A stretch of 64,000 nucleotides of DNA, taken from assembly GCA_013398055.1 (NCBI GenBank), contig VZRS01007670.1, positions 310,001 to 374,000 on the forward strand, given 5' to 3'. Position 1 is the first letter of the stretch. Every line of letters begins with the position of its first letter. The stretch comes from Ifrita kowaldi. Taxonomy: Eukaryota; Chordata; Aves; Passeriformes; Cinclosomatidae. The notes beneath the pieces are model-generated. The model was not told the origin of the DNA. It made no database searches and worked only from the letters and a program-made list of their open reading frames with translations. Below are positions 47,731-60,953 of the stretch, piece by piece. The position numbers and the translations under genes were made by a program.

Positions 47731-50700
47731 AGGTGTGCCAGTAAGTTTTATAAGCTGCAAACTGGTGTCCTCTGTTATGTACCAAGGCCATTCAGACTTC
47801 CAGCTGCTAATAGATGGTGCAGCTTTTGTCAGTCCTGAGAGAGTGCAGTGACACTCATTCCAGAGTGATGCTTGTACAGAAGGGACATACATAGCAGGAC
47901 CATGGGGGAGAAAATGGAATAGTTGCATCAAAGTGGTATTTTGCTATGGCTACGGAAGATGTATTGTTACAAAGGCTGCAACTGTGGTTGCTTACACTTT
48001 TGCATTTATAGATGCAATATGCCTGAGAAGCCCATCAAGGCAGTGACTTGCAATCTTGTGCTTAGTTTATGGGAAAACTTAGAACTGACATTTGGTGGCT
48101 ACACATAAATAGAATTTGCTCCTAAGAAAAAGTGTCATACTTACAATTTTATATTTTTCTTTTCAAAATGAAAGAAGCCTTTGGCATAAAATTTATTCAG
48201 GGTCGCATTTCACCTATAACCTGGTTTATTTTTTCCTTTTTCAAACCCGTGCCTAGTTACAGTTTAATATTTGCAGTCTCTAGATTGTCAACATCATTGT
48301 ATAATAACCAACTTATTATAGAAAGCAGCAAATGCCATGCTGCCAATCACTTGTCCATCACACTAACAGGTGCACTGCCATTGTCAGTGTCAGGCTGAAT
48401 ACTGGGGATCAGTTAGACAGGTGGAGTAATTTACTCATCTTGTAGTGGCAGAAGGGGACACCTTATCAAGGAAAAAAGAGAAGTGTCTTCCCCCGGTGCA
48501 TTTGGTATGTGGCTATGTAACTTGGATTTATAGTATCTCTGTAGAAAGTGATGTGCAGACTAAATTTCACTCTGAAGTGGGGGAGGAATTTCTTTTAGGT
48601 ATTATGAAAGAGTATTTATTTTTCCTTTCTCTTCACCTTATCTACTGTCATTCTCACCCTCTCCCCCCACACCCCCATCCTCAACCTTTCACTACTGTCA
48701 ACTGAACAGATTTTTCTAGATGCAAAATGCTTAAAAGATCTGTCAGTCTATTGGAGTAAAATAAATTAAAAAAAAGTTCTTCAGTGAGAATGAGAAATTA
48801 TATTAAATTTTTTCCCACAGCCATTTTTTATAACAGTGTTTGGAAGAAAGGGGTCCAGAGCATGGTTTACCATTTCATTCAAAGAATAAATATAGAAGTT
48901 AGTACAGCATGTACCAATGCCAATCCTCACCTGTCCTAATCTCTGTAGCTATGACAGCTGCTGGTTAATACCCGGAAAGTTTCTGGAGGCGTCAGAGAGA
49001 GAAAAGTTGCTTTATTCACTTGTCTTTCTCTGTTACTATCAGTGTGATGGACAAATTCTCAGGTATCGTCTGTGATCAGAGCAGAGCTTTAAGCAGGAGA
49101 GCCAAGTCGGGTGTGTTTGTGCTTGAGACTCACTTCTGACTAAAGCAATCTGTGGTCAAGTACAACCAGTAATTGCCTGAACCAGTAAACAGAGATAATA
49201 GAGCAATCTATGAGTCTTCAAAGTCAGAATGGTAGAGGCAACCTCAGACCAAACAGTGGGAAGGAAGAATTCGTGGTCATGGTTTGGAAACCTCACTTTT
49301 ATAGCAGCACAGAGAGCAGTGACTGGTTAGTAGATGAAACACACTGGAAGTTAATTCAAGTTTATTCACAGAAGCATTCCTAGGAATACATAAACCCTCA
49401 CACTAGGAAATCTGCGGATTAAAAAAATTTTAGGCTGCTGAAGTGTCAATTTTCTTTAGGATATTGCTAATAATAGGCTTGACCTGTGGGTTGACAGGGG
49501 TTTGTGGTGCATTGACTGTCTTGTTTATCAAATGGCTCCCATAATCTCCAATTCCATCCTATAGATATGTAGTTTAGCAGTTCTTGTAAAGCGCTGAGCT
49601 TTCCCTTCTTCTCTTCTCTGTCTACCAAAATGTAATGGGCAGTGCTAAGACTTCAGAGGGTCTTGGGCATAGTATCACATTATACCTAATCTTATGTAAT
49701 TACAGGCTGCTGCCAACAAGGCTTCAAGGATGTCCTTGTACTTACTGTTGCTTATCTTGTATCCCTTAAAAGGAAAATAAAAAATGTTATTTTCCACTAA
49801 TCAGTAAGAACCAACTATCTCCTAGCTGCAGGAGTGCTGGAGGATGAAGAGGACTAGGATTAACTTTTTCAGTGGCAGGCAGCATTTAGGTGGAGGGTGA
49901 AAATTGCACCTCTGCAGTCCTTCCCTGTCCAGATTCGACCCGACCTCGTGGATAGGCACCTGAACCATTCCCTCTGTTTACTTTGCTGTTATTCCCTTCA
50001 TAACACTACAAGCCCATTGTTATCATGCATTAACTTCTGAGATTCTTTTTGACAGTGCTGTTATCTCTGTTTAACCAGTACTGTGTTTACTGGTATTAAA
50101 AAGCATTATCCCACCTGCACATTCTGTTTACCAGAACAGCATTCAACCCTAAAGCCTGTGATTGCAAAAGAGATTTTTTTTTTCTTTCTAATGTAATTTA
50201 TGAAGTTCAGAACCATTGAAAAGTTTGAAGGTTTTGATCCAGAGCATTTTCTTTTAGGTTACTGTTTTGAAATTCAATTTGCTAAACAAGAAAAGCAGAA
50301 GAGTATTTCCTGTAGATGGAAAAGTGAAACAAAAGCAAACAGTGCTGAAAACAGCACTTTATACTGGACACCTAAGAAAACATTTTGTTTTGTCCTAAAT
50401 CTATTTTGTTTTAAATTGACATTTTTGCACTGTATTAGAAAACTGGGCTCAGACAATCAAGATCAGGTCCTGGAAATGAGCCTGAGGGTTTAGCTACACA
50501 AAGCCCTAGGGCTGGACGCATATATCACCTGCTCTTATTCTGATGCTCCAACTAATACAAGACCTTCACATTCCAGGCTTTCCCTGTTTCTAATCCCTTT
50601 CTTCCTAGAGAAAAGAAATGTGGATGCACACCCTGGCTGCATCCTAATCTGTATGATAATTTGGTAAATCAGGCCCCTAAGGAATGATTAAATGCATGCA

Positions 50701-53589
50701 GACATGCAATTTCCATCACCATCGAGACTTTTGTCTCTGTATCAAGAAAACCAAGGGCCAGGTGATCCCCTGGCTCCAGGTAGTTTGCATGACAGGGCTG
50801 CCAATATGGAACTGAAGTTCACTAGAACACAAGGCTTAGAAATAGGAGAAACTTGGTTTTGGTTAAATGCCATTTTGGCAAAATAGATGCTTTGGCAAAT
50901 GCCACTGCCACTTCTGTTTTAGAAAGTATTTATTGCCTGTGAACTGAAACACTAAAAACACCCTTCAAAGGTATAAATCAGGAAATATATTTATTGTTGT
51001 TTATTCTTAAAAAATTTTCAACAGCAAAATGACTGCAAATATTTCAATTAGATTAGAAACCTCCACAACGTCTGAGATTGAAGATAAAGATTTGGAGTCC
51101 TCTATATGTTATTTTTCTCTCTCACCTGAATGGAGATTGAAAAAGTTAGTTCAGTTATTAGTTCAGCTATATTAACTTTCTTTTCATTTTCGGGGATACG
51201 TTTTAAGGTAAATTATGCCATTCACTGACAGCAAGCATGCTAGTGTTCTCTGCTGCTTGCAGTTCTCTCTGTAAATGAAAACTGTCTCTAACACAGGGAG
51301 TCCAGCTCTTTGCATGACAGCTAAATTCCTTTCTTCTCTCTTAATCTTATAGTTCTGTTTCTCAAAAACACCACACCATACCACCTCTTTCAGTGCCTTT
51401 TGAATATTTCTTCTATTTCTGCTGTGTAGTACAATCTAAAAAGAACACAGTCTTTCACCAGTTCTGATATTATGCTTTCCCACCCAGTGATACAGTTTTG
51501 TCTGAACTAGAACCAATGCTTTCAGATGTGGTGTTAAAGCTAAGTGTCTGCACCCACAGTGAATTGAATAAAAATTGCGGTTAAATATACCACACGTGGA
51601 TTCAGGAGCTGAGCCGTTAAGTGTCAGGTCTGGAAATGTTGGTCTTTGTGTTCTGTAGCAATGAAGGGAAGAAGGAAAGGATAACAACCAAGGAAAAATA
51701 CTGAGGACTTTTTTTTTTTTTCCGTTTTTTTTTTTTATCACAATACATTTATGATGTTGTCATTAAAGTGTGCATATGAAAGCACCTCTGTAGAAAAACT
51801 GAATGCTTTAACTACATGGTGCTGCTTCAGTAGCAAAGCTGCACTGTGAAATGCTAGGAAGTTCTTCACCACTAGATTTCTTTTATGTGTTCATAAAAGC
51901 TTTAATAATGACTTCAGTTTTTGAACTCTGTACACATTGAAAAATTCAGGTAGTGCTTACTGCAGTTCAGAGCAGCTGTATACACTGTGACATGTTCAGA
52001 CAGTTTTGTGTGCATTTTCTGTTTTATTTGTTCGATAGAGCAGTGAAAAGAGACACCAGATTTTAGAGGGTTTCTGGTTTAAAGAGTGAATACCTCTTTC
52101 TGTCTGAAAATTTATATTCATAAATCTCATTGTCATGATCTCACTGGGAAAATAAAACACAGGGTATGTAACTTCCTGATGAACATACGCAATTCTCTTA
52201 AAAACTTAATCTGCTGCTCAGAGTACAGAGAGCAGAAATCTTGCTTATTCTGCTAAGATTGTTACAAGATTGAAACTCCAGAGGCCAGCTCCAGAGATGG
52301 ACCATGTCCTCAGCTCATTTTTCAACAATTTTTCAATCAATTGCCATTTAAATGTTATCGCATAAAGGCACAGGGTATTTATCATCTTCTGTTATTCATC
52401 TGAGGTACCATACTGGCAACTGCTTGTAGAAAAATGCTTTTCTTTTTTATTTTCTTTTTTTTATATATAGAAGCTCAGCTCTCTGTTCTTAAGAGTATGT
52501 TTAAAAAGAGACGTCTCAGTTGCAGCTTTTTTGGGGAACACTTGTGTTGCTGCCAGCTTACGTCTCCCACTGGGAGCCACTGTGGAGCAGGGATTACTTC
52601 AAATAGGTTTTAGCAGATTAAACAAGCCACCAAAAAATAGCTTGTCTTTATTTTTCCGTCCTCTCTCTACAAATAACACAGTGGACAGTAGGGGATGAAT
52701 TACAATTTAGTATGTCAACCATAACTATCCTGTATCTCAGGAGGTTTTACTCCAACTTTAATAACATATGAGTAAGGTATCATCTAAAAACTTCCAAAGA
52801 TAATAGCAAATACATCTATGACATCACGCTTGTAGGAACTGTAGCTTTTGCTATGTTGTTGCACTGTTGCTACATTGTAATTTTACATTCCTGTTCTCAG
52901 TCAAATATTCGCTTTTGTTTTGCTTCTGCTTTCAGAGACTGAAAGGCATTTAAATTTTGAAGCAGTGTCTACTGACACAAACCAGTTGTACTAAACAAGA
53001 TTCTTGCTAAACAACAAATTTTCCTTTCTTTTGCACTGAATGAAAAATCTTTTCTTTTTATTTCATTGGGAAAAAAAGAGTAAAGCTTATTCCTGCACAC
53101 ATGAACTGTAGTTCTCTACTTGTGGTTGCAATTCTTTCTCTTTGGTCTCTGAAGGCTGTTGAAGTAAATTGATAGTTTTGGGTTTAAGCTGATCTTTGAG
53201 TTCCAAGGCAGGCAAAATGTTGTGCATAGATACTCAGAGCCTACACTTTACGTGGTGTAGAGAAATGCAACCCATGTACTCTCTCACGGTGTGTAGCCAC
53301 AGGTTACTGCTGAGTTTCTCTCCATAAATGTTGCTCTTTGTGAATAAAACAGAAGAAGCAGAGCATCTTTGAGATTCTACTTGGACTGTAAAAGTAAAAT
53401 TCTATCTGAAAGGTAGGGCACATTCAAAAGATTTTATCTTGTTAAATTGTTGCCCCGTGCCCTATCCGTATGTAACTGCAGGCATTTTTCCACATCATAA
53501 TATTACCTTCACTGTTGTAGCTGATACTCTGTTAGAACCAGTAATCAGCTTCACATTTGTCTCCAACCGAAATCTCTTCTTCAGTACCT
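47731..53589. other. Non-coding stretch, nothing recognised
   Basis: Frames of up to 101 codons (51436-51741, minus, crossing a T-run at 51709-51736) and 97 codons (50200-50493, plus) have no recognisable domain. No interspersed repeat was recognised. Short T-runs lie near 50165-50174 and 52440-52470. Confidence 0.5.
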
Positions 53590-53690
53590 CCAGCTATTAA
53601 AGGTGAAGTGATGCAGCTCGCTTCATTGATAGGTGATAACATATTAATTATACATTATAAATTCACTCTGTTGAAGATATTTTACAGGAC
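53590..53690. promoter_or_regulatory. Candidate conserved non-coding element
   Basis: This short unique block contains GTGATGCAGCTCGCTTCATT and then TTAATTA (53644-53650), followed by TACATTATAAATTCA. The density of homeodomain-like cores is high and there is no frame. The call is textural only. Confidence 0.25.
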
Positions 53691-54529
53691 TGCTTGCTTT
53701 TTCCCTCTAAATTGATCACGAGTGGGTAAATCTTTTGTTTCTTCTACAAGCTTTATGAACAAATTGTTCAAAAAATAATTCTTAAGCCTTCAGAAAATAA
53801 TTTCGTATCATTGGACTTTTAAAAATGCTTCCTGTTTCCAAAGAAGTAAAATGTTTAAAGTGGATGCTTAAGGTCTAGGTATACATTCTTACAATATTTT
53901 TGCAAGGGAAAGGCAATCACTTAATAACTGCTTTCCAGTCCTGAATTACTGTAACAGGTGTCCAGAAAGCAATAGCCATTCCTCTCAACCTTTGTATTTG
54001 TGCAGTCCGCATATTTTACATCATCATTCTTTATGTTGTTTGTGGTGATATTTTATGCTGTAAGAACAAGAGAAAACCAGTCAATTTCCCCCCAAATTTG
54101 ACCTAAGCTTCTGCAAAGTTCATTTATAAAAAACTTCTTCACATTAATTGAAATGAAATTAACTTCTACAGTAGTGTATTTTATTGTGGATGAATGATAT
54201 TGGGATTAATTCTCATACACAGAAAACATGATACTGTAAATCATGTAATTCTTGAAATGCAGTTAACAGTCAAAAAGGTAATTTTGTGAAAGTGACAGCG
54301 TGGAGTTCCCTATTTCTTCTTTCTCAGTGATTTCCATATTAAATGTGTTTAGCTTGCAAGTCTAAAAATCTTTTTTCTAACTGCCAGCTGTTCAAACTGA
54401 ACTTGAGATCTTAAATCTTTTTCTCATATCGTACCCACAGAATAGAGTTTACTTACTGAAACTTAGAGACCAGTCCTTTTTGGTGATGGATGAGGCAGAA
54501 TAGGACCCGTCTCATTCTTCCAAGTGGCA
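53691..54529. other. Non-coding stretch, nothing recognised
   Basis: This is AT-rich unique sequence without a notable frame or repeat. Confidence 0.5.
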
Positions 54530-54650
54530 GCTGGAGTGACATTACGACGCCATTGCAACTATTATGAAAACATTGCTAGATGAGAAAACAGATGTAACTC
54601 TGTAAATAGAAACTGCTCTGTGGACTGAAAATACGTCACTTTTTGCATTT
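54530..54650. promoter_or_regulatory. Candidate conserved non-coding element
   Basis: This block contains GTGACATTACGACGCCATTG (about 54536-54555), with two adjacent CpGs, and a further AATACGTCAC (about 54630-54639) resembling half a CRE. It lies in AT-rich unique sequence with no frame. The evidence is weak. Confidence 0.22.
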
Positions 54651-55429
54651 TCCGTTTTGTCTGTGCACACCAAAGCAAGCTAGAACAAATGCAGGTGTAA
54701 TTATGTTTCTTTTATATGGAGAGAAAATATGGCTGAGGCTTTTGAAGTTGTGCTATTCAAAGCCACAAAGGCTGTTTTGAATAGTCTAATGTGTATCACT
54801 TTAAAACTGATTTGCTTATCTCTATGGCTGGTAATAAACAAACATTTTACCTTCCTGAGTATTTGCCTTACAAGATAGTGAAGCTGTAAGTTGAAGAGTT
54901 GTCAAATGGTGCTTTCTTGTCTGGCAAGCATTTCTTTTAAAAGTATTTTTATATGCACTGAGGTCTTTTCTATCACTTTTCATTCCTTAACGGTTTTCCC
55001 CAAAACCAGAAACCATGAACATCTTGATCTCTTTCACCTGTCTTCCCAAGAGAAGCCAAAGCCTCCAGGTCTGAGTGTGATCAGAATTAAGGAACTGTGT
55101 AACCTCAACCAGCTGGTACAATGTCCATCATGTCTGCAGACTCTTTTTTCCCTGTTACCTATATTTTTCATATAGTACAACTTGGCCAGTATATAATTCA
55201 GTAAAACACAAATATTTAAACCAGAAGTTTCAGTCCTCACTTTTAGTAAATATTTTGCTTGGCAGAAGCTTCATTGCACAATAAATGAGTCTTTTGGAAA
55301 GAGCCAACTGCTTCGTATAAAACAAGCTCCTGTTCCTTTATTGCTTTAGGGGGAGAACAATGAAAATTCACTGTTACTGGCCACATCAACCTGAATGAAA
55401 GCCAAATAGGAAAATTGAAAATGATTGTC
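54651..55429. other. Non-coding stretch, nothing recognised
   Basis: A 94-codon plus frame (54891-55175) and minus frames of 65 to 68 codons are present, none with a recognisable domain. Confidence 0.5.
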
Positions 55430-55720
55430 AAGTTCATCATATCTAATACAATGGAGGCAAATTAGAGTTATCTGCAGCAGCAGAAGTACCAGCAGATTGC
55501 ATTATAAATCATCATATCATTGACAGTCAATTACATTCAAAACTTTTCAAGCATGAGGCAGCGGCAGTGTTTATCTACTAACAAACTTATTCAAGCCAGA
55601 AAACACAGTGTGGATGCATGAGGAGAATTTATTGGAGGTCTAAAGGGTTTGCATTAAAAGGAGAGAATTTTATCAAAAAATATATTCCATTAAAGGTTAG
55701 AAAGCATGAAGCCTGGTATG
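55430..55720. promoter_or_regulatory. Candidate conserved non-coding element
   Basis: This unique block contains TCATTGACAG (55517-55526), one base from the PBX-MEIS composite TGATTGACAG, followed immediately by TCAATTACATTC. It also has GCAGCAGCAGAAGTACCAGC upstream and an ATTATAAATCATCAT run at 55501-55515. No frame or repeat explains it. It is among the better enhancer candidates in the window, but without an alignment it stays an inference. Confidence 0.35.
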
Positions 55721-58700
55721 TTGCAAAATTCCATCTTTAAACCTAGTCTGCCTTTCTTCTTCCACTGTAGTAAATGCACATTGGATTGTTGACTGGGAGA
55801 GCCCTCCAGTAATGTCAACTTCTCTCCAGTCTTCTCTGCTTCATTACCACTTTTGCTTTCACAATATTTCTAGCTCCCTTCTGAGTTCCCAGCATTTCCC
55901 CGCTTTCCTTGTTCTTTCCTTGCTTTTAATTTGAAGTGCATTTTTAGTTTGTCTTTGGGAACAAAGACCTTTCTGTGAATTATTCAAAGTAAGTAACCTT
56001 GCATGTTAGGAAATCAGTCCCTCACCTAGTAGATATTTAATTAAATACATTAAATAAGTCCTAATCAAATAGATTGTATAAAAATTGATATAAATGGAGA
56101 GAAAAGTCTAGACAATATTCTACTAGTCAGTTTATTTTATGAACTCTCAGAATTGGACTGAGCCCTCAGAATTAAATGCAATTTTTTCTCTACTGAAAGT
56201 TACAATGAGTGTGCTCTCTGGCTGTTCCCTTGGGCACCAGGGAAAGCACAGAGCAGGAGCAAAAACTTCTCGTCCTAAGATGAGGGTTTGTGATTTTGCT
56301 GTAGTGCAGAAGACAGGGAGACTGTTCCATATGATGGTCCATCTACTTTTTCAATACACTTAGAAAGCCCTGAAGCTGTAAGAGTGTAATGCAGGGTTAG
56401 TATTGATCTTATATCCGCATGCCTGTATTGAGTAGGAGAGATTGTTGGGTTTTAGGGAGAAGGTCCTAAATTTATTTTTTTGTAATAGAAACTGGGTAAT
56501 CTCCAGAGGTTCTCTAGCACCAGGTCTCTTCATATTTTTGGAATGACTTGAGAAAACTGTTGCAATATGGCAATGAATTGCTCTAATATTAAATTGGGTA
56601 TAGAGTCAAGATTGCGAACTGTGCTGCTGTTTTGCAGAATAATAATAAAAAAAAATTAATAAGAAATAAGAGACCTGAGGCTTAATGTCTTCCTCCTGCA
56701 AGGTGTCCTTTGTGCTCTGACTGCCACTGTCTCCATCCCATTCCAGTCAGTTGACTCCAGCTGTACTGCACAGAGACATGCTTATGATTCATTCTAAGTT
56801 TCAGTCCTAAACTGCCAAGTAATTTTTGTCATTAGCCACCCAACCATCTCTTTATCTGATATAAGAAGAGCATGAGGGTGAATAGCCTGGCTTGTTACAT
56901 ATCTGCTGAATTTTGCCACACCTGGGAACTGATCTTGTGTCCCTCTAAAATTAAGTATCCAGTTGAAATGCTAAACTTAGCACTTCTTGGATAATTAAAA
57001 GGAAAATAGAGGTAATTACGGAAAGTGGTTCAGATATTAGGTAGGATAATCACTCTGAAAATCTAGAACAAAATCTGACTTAATGTAGATATCATAGTTG
57101 CCTGAAGATAGGTAGGATAAACCTATTAAGTTTAAGATCGGAATGAACATGAACAAAATAGTTACACTGACATAATTTTAAAGTTCTATTAAATTAGCTG
57201 AACAGGTAGAAGAGAAAGGCTTTTACATAATGGTGAAATCAAAAGTGTGTGTGCAATTTTACATTTCTGGAAACAATTAAAAAATCTCTTGTTAATGTTT
57301 GTATCAGGGAAGTAAGAAATAAAAATGTGGATGCTTTGTGTGGAATTCAGACACACTGGTTATGCTGCTCTTCTTGAACTGTGCAGTTGACCTATGCTCT
57401 GTCTACCCTATGGGTCATAACCTGTCATGTGAGGGAATCTCTGGGGCATTAGCTATCTTTCTAAGGAAACTGAATCTCATCCACTCTTTGGATGATTGCC
57501 ACTTTATGAAATTCCAACTACAAAATAGAATACAGTTATGCATTCAGTGCAGTTATTTGCTTTTGGTTAGATGTTTCAATGAGTCTGGGCTAAAACCTGT
57601 TTCTGTGTTTAGCCAAAGTTTAGCATATTTTCAAAGATTTTCAGTTTACTAAAGTCTTCATAAAAATTTGTCTGTAAATCATATCTTTATTTCTCCATCT
57701 CCTTTGCCTCTTTTAGCTTTTTATGAAACACTCTTGCATCCACTACTGAGATAGTGAACACTAAATTTAGTATGTAAGTAGTTTTGTAGAGGATTATGTT
57801 CCATATCCGTACCATATTAAGAAACTGTGGTGTTTGGTTGGTTTCTAAAGCTTCTTGACAGCTGGGGCATGACAAAGAAAGCTTTTCTGTATACTTGTTC
57901 TGAATTTTTTTGGGCATGGATTATCCAATAGCCATAAATAAGCCTTATTGACCCAGGTTATTATTTTACGTTTGCTTTCACACGTTTCACATACAGAGTT
58001 CTGTTGTGTGTTTTTTTCCAAAGGAATAGGTCAGGGTTAGTAACTCTCTGGGTGATATTCTGAGAATGAGTTAAGCCAGAAGGACTTGATTGCTTACAAA
58101 CATGCATTTCAGTAGCCGTCATGAATAAAATACTAGGTTTTAAATTATGGTTTTGATTACTTGAAATTGAAAGTTACTACAATTGTGTTATCATACATAC
58201 AGAAGCAAACCTGTGATAGGAACATTAGTAAAGATCAAGAGGAGGGATCCAATCTCAGTGACATAAAAAACTGTTGAAATCACAGGTTTGTGGAGGGTTT
58301 TTTTTTTTTCTCCTTTTCAATTATTCAACTTAAATCATCTTTTGGAAGTTTTTCAGTGGTTTTCTTTTTAGCTGTGCTCATAAAAAATAAATTATGTCTT
58401 CTTTTTCTTTTTTTCACTTATACTACATGATCCTGCTAGTATTGATCGAAATTAGTACAACCTATCTTGCTTTAAGCAGTGTATGTTCCTTTATTTTAAA
58501 TACTGGAATTGGTCTTGGAACCCAAATTTTCTGCTCACTAGCTTTAAATATTTGATTTGGTTTAATGTTCTTAGCAGACGAGAACAGGGCAGTTCTGATA
58601 TATTGTTAACTAGGCTTTAGATTGTAGGAAATCATTTGATACTTTGTTCTTGCTCTCTTCTTGAAGTGTATGCATTGACAATTAATATTTGACATTATGT

Positions 58701-60530
58701 TCAAACTCTTGAACATATCAAACCCTCAAAACCATCCAGTTTCTTGTTAATGCGTTCTGAATGTCAGCCTCGTAAGACTGTGTTATAAAAGTAACTTTCC
58801 TACAGTTGCAGGCCCTTGAGGTCCATCTTAACTAAATGCAACATGGCTCAATTCCTGTACTTCCAAGGAAAAGTTTAAGAAAGCTCTTCTGTTTCATGAA
58901 GTGATGCCATCATTTTTGTATTTATTTTGGATTTCTTGGTGGGTTGGGGTCATGTTGGCATCGGGACAACTGTCTTTCTTATTTTTAACTGCTTCCCAGT
59001 GGGAAATATCTTATCTGTAAAAAGCCCAATTAGAAGCTACAGAAATGCATGTGTTCTCAGAATTCTGTAGTGTATAGACAACATGCATAATTCATGTAAA
59101 ACTTTTGGGATTTGCACCTTCTATTATTTCATAGGAAGGAAAATGATGGATTGTCAAATCATGCTACATGTTTTAATTTTTGATAGAAGGAGTGAATATG
59201 TTTATACAAGGTCATTCAACTCCTGTAAGAATGGTTATTAATGTGAGAAATTATTTGATGAGGTAAACCACCTCTGTTAGACAGCAAAATTCATCATTCC
59301 AGTCTTGTTTAGTCATGTACAAAATACACTGTAAACATTAAAAATTCAAGGTAATTAGTGCTTTAGCCAAAATATTTTCAGGCCATCCTAGCAGGAATGC
59401 TGGGTATCAATGATAAATGGTTTTGATGATGTCGACACAAACATTTTCTTTGATATGATCCAAGGTTTTGGTTGCCACATGTAATGTACAATTTGTTGAC
59501 ACGTGATTGAGTGTGCTGTGACCCCTCAGAATGTGTTTATCCTCTTCCTGTTTGCAAGGCAGTAAGACCAGGCATGCAGGTAGTTGTGAAGTACCTAATG
59601 ATGTAAATTTTGGCAAGTGAAATTGCAACTTATCAGACAAATTATATGCCTTCTAATAATGCAAGTTTTCTATTATACTTACACCTTCTTATTGTTTCCT
59701 TTTAATAAGTTCACTTTTCACATTGTGGCTGCATTTTAAAATATTTCATAGTTTGTCTAGCTCCCAAGTCAGTCTTCTGCAGTCCCATTACATTAGTATT
59801 CATCTTGTTCTGTATATCTAGTCTATTTAGTTTCAAGGAAAACAATTTGGTTTTTTCCTAGTTGCTAGTGAGTGTTAAAAAGTGTGCTTCCCAGGACTCC
59901 TGAATTCAAATCGCAATTCAAGCTTCTTCAAAATGTTGTTCACAGAACAGAATGCTAATTGTTTCTATTTATCCAATATCCTTACATCTAGATAATACAG
60001 TGTCAGTATTTACAGCAGTCATGTTTTTGAATGGTCAGACATTAGTACTTAAAGAGGAGAAGAACTCTGAGATGCATGGGATTTCCTAAAAAAGTGCAAG
60101 AGCTTTTGCAAGTAGAAAAGATTGGTGGGATAGAGTGTGGGGTATCCTCTGACATTCTGAAGACCTGAGTTTATCAGTCTGAGCATGACATTTGTTTGTG
60201 ACCTCATTCAACTGTATAAGTTCCAAATTATGAACATGTTTGAACAACATGTTTGAATAAACATTTGGAACCTATGTTTCAGTCTTCTTTCTCCCAGGGA
60301 GGAAAATGCCTCACAGTAGAATGAGGATAATGGACTTTGAAAAATCTGGGGAACAGATAAGTAGGCTCCTGAAGGAAGATCTTCTGAAGCATATTGAGAA
60401 CTGGAGACACTGACTCTGGTAGATGTATGCAAACCCTTTTGAGAGGTGGTGTAAAGGGGACAAACAACTCTGTAAAATACCATTATGACTGCATCCAAAG
60501 CTCTTTAATAATCTGAACCAGAAAGAAATA
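55721..60530. other. Non-coding stretch, nothing recognised
   Basis: The longest frame is 104 codons (57338-57652, plus), with a Cys-containing hydrophobic composition and no recognisable domain. A-rich and T-rich runs lie near 56647-56656 and 58289-58300. No interspersed repeat was recognised. Confidence 0.5.
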
Positions 60531-60657
60531 ATAAAAAAAACCCAAAACACAAAAATCAAAAAACAAAACAAAACAGTAACAAAAACAAACAAAAAACCAA
60601 ACAAAAAACCCCAACTAAACAAATAAAAAAACCAACCAACCAACCAACCAAAAAAAC
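60531..60657 (-). repeat. A/C-rich low-complexity tract with (CCAA)n
   Basis: AAAC, AAAAAC and AACAAAAC words end in a short CCAACCAACCAACCAACCAA run (60632-60651). The minus-strand frame at 60311-60676, with its Phe/Leu/Val-rich N-terminal part, is a translation of this tract and is not a membrane protein. Confidence 0.85.
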
Positions 60658-60841
60658 TGTGAAGAAATATATACATAATTACGCATAGGAATAAAGAAAA
60701 TAACCTGGAAATAAAGATAACATAAAGTAGTACAAAATGGAAACTCTATGTCAATTAGAAACTGATAAGAAAAAAATCATTAAAGGTAAAGTCAATCTCA
60801 TATACATATAAAAATTAGAATATACTATTTTTCCATTTTAA
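60658..60841. other. AT-rich spacer, possibly decayed CR1
   Basis: This A-rich sequence lies between the A/C tract and the young CR1 tail. It could be the upstream part of the ancient CR1 copy found downstream, but I cannot align it by eye. Confidence 0.3.
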
Positions 60842-60953
60842 AATCATAGAATTGACTGTTAAGAGGTTGGAAGGGACCTTTAAAGATCATCTAGTCCCAA
60901 CCTGCCCTGCTATGGGCAGGGACACCTCCCACTAAACCAGGTTGCTCAAGGCC
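60842..60953 (-). mobile_element. CR1 LINE, short 3' tail, probably nested
   Basis: AATCATAGAATTG is followed by GGTTGGAAGGGACCTTTAAA, GATCATCTAGTCCCAACCTG, TATGGGCAGGGACACCTCCC and ACTAAACCAGGTTGCTCAAG. This is the reverse complement of the avian CR1 3' end, and it stops abruptly at about 60953. It is far less diverged than the CR1 copy that starts immediately downstream on the opposite strand, so it is likely a younger insertion into that copy. Confidence 0.93.

Noticed and set aside
60311..60676. 121-codon minus-strand frame with a hydrophobic N-terminal part
   Set aside because: The hydrophobic part is a translation of the A/C-rich and (CCAA)n tract.
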